This document shows positions 44,753-46,353 of a DNA stretch of 46,353 bases, piece by piece. The notes under the pieces were generated by a model, which saw only the letters and a list, made by a program, of their open reading frames with translations, did not search any database and was not told the DNA's origin. How positions within the stretch are numbered: position 1 is the stretch's first letter; each line of letters opens with the position of its first letter. The stretch covers positions 1-46,353 of the forward strand of contig JBDRHL010000196.1 in NCBI GenBank assembly GCA_043816955.1, read 5' to 3'. The DNA comes from JBDRHL01 sp043816955 (GTDB lineage Bacteria > Planctomycetota > Phycisphaerae > Sedimentisphaerales > CAYZTY01). The translations under genes were made by a program, and so were the position numbers.

Positions 44753-44814
44753 TTGACTTTTTGTTTGGTTTAGACTATGCTATATAGCATAGTCTATGAG
44801 TAATGGAATGTCAA
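44753..44814. promoter_or_regulatory. mirror-symmetric overlapping divergent promoters on a 26-bp palindrome
   Basis: A perfect 26-bp palindrome spans 44771-44796, centre TATGCTATATAGCATA. The + strand promoter is TTGACT (44753-44758), 17 bases, TATGCT (44776-44781). The - strand promoter is TTGACA (44814-44809), 17 bases, TATGCT (44791-44786). Both -10 elements are halves of the palindrome, so a bound protein would cover both. Confidence 0.8.
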
Positions 44815-44850
44815 GTAAAAAAACAAAATAATTTATGAAAGGACTCAAAA

Positions 44851-45249
44851 ATGTTAGAAGAACTCAAACGCTTTCTGGTATTCATGAGGCCGGCATTTTC
44901 AAGGCGTGCCGCCTATTGTTGGTTTGTTGTGGTCTTTACGGGATTCATCCTACGCAGCGATAACTTCGGTGTCAGTTCGATTGTACGTGCTCTGAGTCTG
45001 GCACCAGAAAGTTATACCTGCCTGCTGCACTTTTTCCATTCCACCGCCTGGAATGTCGAAGCAACTATGGTAACGGGAGCATATCTGGTGATTGATGCCT
45101 ATTTTGCCGTGGGGCCGGTATTCTTAACCGCCGCTGAGGTATTCGTTTTTCTGCAGGTAGTTCTGGACATAGTCTTTTATCGCGTCTTCGAGGGAGGCAG
45201 TATCTTTGTTGTAGCCTGCGCTGTCGGGTCAAAATCGTCCTCAACGTAG
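44851..45249 (+). pseudogene. transposase remnant with internal and 3' deletions
   Basis: The first 70 or so residues (FLVFMRPAFSRRAAYCWFVV, SSIVRALSLAPESYTCLLHF) match the N-terminus of a DDE-type transposase I recognise. The frame then jumps to the later segment AYLVIDAYFAVGPVFLTAA, which holds one catalytic-type Asp, skipping the region with the first catalytic Asp. After about 45136 the sequence is unrelated. Length is 132 residues against roughly 400 or more for the intact protein. It cannot be an active enzyme. An intact promoter at 44753-44781 and TATGAAAGGA before the ATG remain. Confidence 0.7.
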
Positions 45250-45320
45250 CTTTGGCTACGCCTGCGGCGATTTTGCCCCCTGGCGCCTTGGCCTCGAACT
45301 TTTCGCTGGGCCTCATAACG
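45124..45320 (-). pseudogene. 3' gene fragment joined to the transposase remnant
   Basis: On the minus strand a frame ending at TAA 45126-45124 reads ..GYNKDTASLEDAIKDYVQ.. and on to NEYLSGG, a natural-looking helical C-terminus. It is open only back to a TGA near 45234. Upstream lies a sequence with a GTAGC/GCTAC hairpin (45244-45257) that looks like a dispersed repeat. The fragment abuts the transposase piece exactly where its homology stops, marking a rearrangement junction. Confidence 0.35.
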
Positions 45321-45350
45321 ACCGGGTTATTCGGATAGGCTCCAAGTATG

Positions 45351-45527
45351 TTACATTGGAGCAGAAGCGATGAAAAACGAAAAACAGGATAGTAGAGAAC
45401 TCTGTAAAGATGCTACAGTCTTGAGTTTTCCCTTAATTTTCTTGCAATACTGGCCTGTTGGATGTAATGTAAGAGGGAATTTGTCAGAACGTGTTTTTCC
45501 TTTAGAATGAAAATGAGATTTCGCCAT
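45351..45527 (-). pseudogene. integrase/recombinase N-terminal remnant
   Basis: ATG 45527 has AAGGAT about 7 bases upstream. The protein begins MAKSHFHSKGKTRSDK, then FPLTLHPTGQYCKKIKGKL. I recognise this as the N-terminal DNA-binding start of a family of site-specific integrases, which normally continues KLYYFG.. After residue 36 it departs into unrelated residues and stops at 58. The rest, including the tyrosine catalytic domain, is gone. It sits beside a tRNA gene, the usual integration target. Confidence 0.6.
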
Positions 45528-45665
45528 GATTGATATCCTTAACTGCAACCGTTAAATTAAAGGGTTCGGTAATATTGTAAACTGTAAACGGGTTGTAGCC
45601 ACGGTTGTAGTGAAAAACATCTTGAATTCAGACTTGTTTCATAATTTATTATTTCAAAAATACTT

Positions 45666-45739
45666 GGGCGGTTAGCTCAGTTGGCCAGAGCGCCTGCTCG
45701 ACACGCAGGAGGTCGTTGGTTCAAGTCCAATACCGCCCA
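45666..45739 (+). tRNA. tRNA-Val (anticodon GAC) with C at position 33
   Basis: A full cloverleaf: acceptor GGGCGGT (45666-45672) / ACCGCCC (45732-45738), D stem GCTC/GAGC, anticodon stem CCTGC (45693-45697) / GCAGG (45705-45709), T arm GTTGG-TTCAAGT-CCAAT and discriminator A. The anticodon loop TCGACAC gives GAC (45700-45702), valine. Position 33, almost always U, is C here. CCA is not encoded. A terminator follows at once. Confidence 0.85.
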
Positions 45740-45745
45740 GTTCAC

Positions 45746-45786
45746 AAGCCCTTGTAAATACAAGGAGTTACAAGGGCTTTTGTTTT
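45746..45786 (+). terminator. intrinsic terminator after tRNA-Val
   Basis: A 12-bp stem AAGCCCTTGTAA (45746-45757) / TTACAAGGGCTT (45768-45779) with a 10-base loop, followed by TTTTGTTTT. Confidence 0.85.
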
Positions 45787-45790
45787 ATCT

Positions 45791-45892
45791 AAAAATATGA
45801 GACTGATGCTAAATATGAGACTAAATAAGGCTTAGTCTCATATTTTTATTGAAGTGAAAAACACTTGCCAACACGACAGGAGCTTTTCACTT
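45791..45892. repeat. att-like cluster of direct and inverted repeats
   Basis: AAATATGAGACT occurs at 45793-45804 and again at 45811-45822. The second copy is part of a perfect 14-bp stem AAATATGAGACTAA (45811-45824) / TTAGTCTCATATTT (45832-45845). A further 9-bp inverted repeat AAGTGAAAA (45852-45860) / TTTTCACTT (45884-45892) follows. GAGACTCATA recurs near 46125. Such clusters beside a tRNA resemble integrase arm sites. Confidence 0.5.
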
Positions 45893-46226
45893 TTATACTG
45901 GGACATTTGTATTGTTAATGCATCCCTATCGATATTAACCTACCCCCTACTTCCAATAAATCCAGACGACTACTAATGGGATAGTTTTTAATTAAAATCA
46001 GTTAAAACCTGTTATAACCACCAAAATATACCAACCTGCTATTTAAATCGATTGTGCTTATCCTGGTTGTCCTGAAGGCAAGGTGAGAGGGGTATATGTC
46101 CACCCCTACCCTTATAGTTTTTTGAGACTCATACTCCCTAAAAAGAAATTACTTATTTTTGACTTTTTCAACCACCCTATTTCCCTGTCGAAAAAATAAT
46201 AGATTTTATATTTAGGGGGTATCTCC
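45893..46226. other. gap before the IS1595-type element
   Basis: AT-rich, no gene seen. It holds a short hairpin GGGGT (46089-46093) / ACCCC (46102-46106). GGGGGTATCTCC at 46215-46226 may be the left end of the insertion sequence. Confidence 0.4.
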
Positions 46227-46255
46227 TTGACTCCAGTACATACAATCGGTAGTAT
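46227..46255 (+). promoter_or_regulatory. promoter of the IS1595-type transposase
   Basis: TTGACT (46227-46232), a 17-base spacer and TAGTAT (46250-46255). The ATG is only 8 bases past the -10 element, so the mRNA would be nearly leaderless. Confidence 0.5.
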
Positions 46256-46263
46256 TTGCGATC

Positions 46264-46353
46264 ATGGAAGATTACCCGCGAACATTGATGGAATTGGAAA
46301 AGCGGTTTTCATCGGAAGAGGCCTGTCGGGAATATTTGGAAGTTCTTCGATGG
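46264..46353 (+). CDS. IS1595-family transposase, 5' end only
   Basis: The first 30 residues (MEDYPRTLMELEKRFSSEEA then CREYLEVLRW) match the start of IS1595-family transposases, where the next residues form a zinc ribbon (PxGFxCPxC). The gene runs off the right edge, so the catalytic domain and intactness cannot be judged. No ribosome binding site is seen, and the promoter lies immediately upstream. Together with the transposase and integrase remnants it marks this end as a landing zone for mobile elements. Confidence 0.75.
   Translation, partial: MEDYPRTLMELEKRFSSEEACREYLEVLRW

Overview
The window looks like a chromosomal segment of a Gram-negative bacterium. It carries an LptD-type outer-membrane protein, a LolCDE-like ABC exporter and several lipoproteins. 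The protein style (DUF4139 protein, NrdR followed by an ATP-cone protein, Gfo/Idh plus xylose-isomerase-like pair, fused membrane spermidine-synthase-like protein) suggests Planctomycetota, perhaps Phycisphaerae. That placement is inferred from gene content only. All positions and pairings were read by eye.

Layout. 1-4950 is loosely packed: small genes, three dispersed-repeat sequences, and a two-gene unit of a membrane-anchored HNH nuclease-like protein with four 47-residue repeats overlapping a voltage-gated-type K+ channel. 4969-18853 is a dense + strand block: lptD, class II fructose-bisphosphate aldolase, S41 protease, lysS, three ABC exporter genes, branched-chain aminotransferase and a DUF4139 protein. 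18935-30444 holds divergent folC/dprA, thioredoxin, a trpS-DUF2007-scpA operon, a spermidine-synthase-like membrane protein coupled to an exported Pcm, and a UDP-galactopyranose-mutase-like enzyme coupled to galE. 30450-31396 has no convincing protein gene but contains a strong promoter, stacked hairpins and a strong terminator, so a structured RNA is likely. Then come nrdR with its ATP-cone neighbour, a lipoprotein, ilvBN behind a near-consensus promoter, and a PilZ protein.

37197-41711 contains parB with two parS-like sites just upstream of it, an oxidoreductase/isomerase pair downstream, and a PadR regulator behind a long inverted repeat. The parS sites suggest proximity to the chromosome's origin domain, although no parA is present. 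From 42540 to the right edge the DNA is a graveyard of mobile and decayed sequences around a few intact genes: 21-bp tandem repeats, a headless fibronectin-III gene, corA, a nested hairpin, a DUF6788-like gene facing a deleted transposase across a 26-bp perfect palindrome, an integrase N-terminal remnant, a tRNA-Val with an unusual C at position 33, att-like repeats, and the start of an IS1595-type transposase.

The best candidates for something undescribed are the HNH/repeat protein plus channel pair (1890-4141), the candidate RNA with a CU-rich loop (30650-31092), and the mirror-symmetric overlapping promoters (44753-44814).
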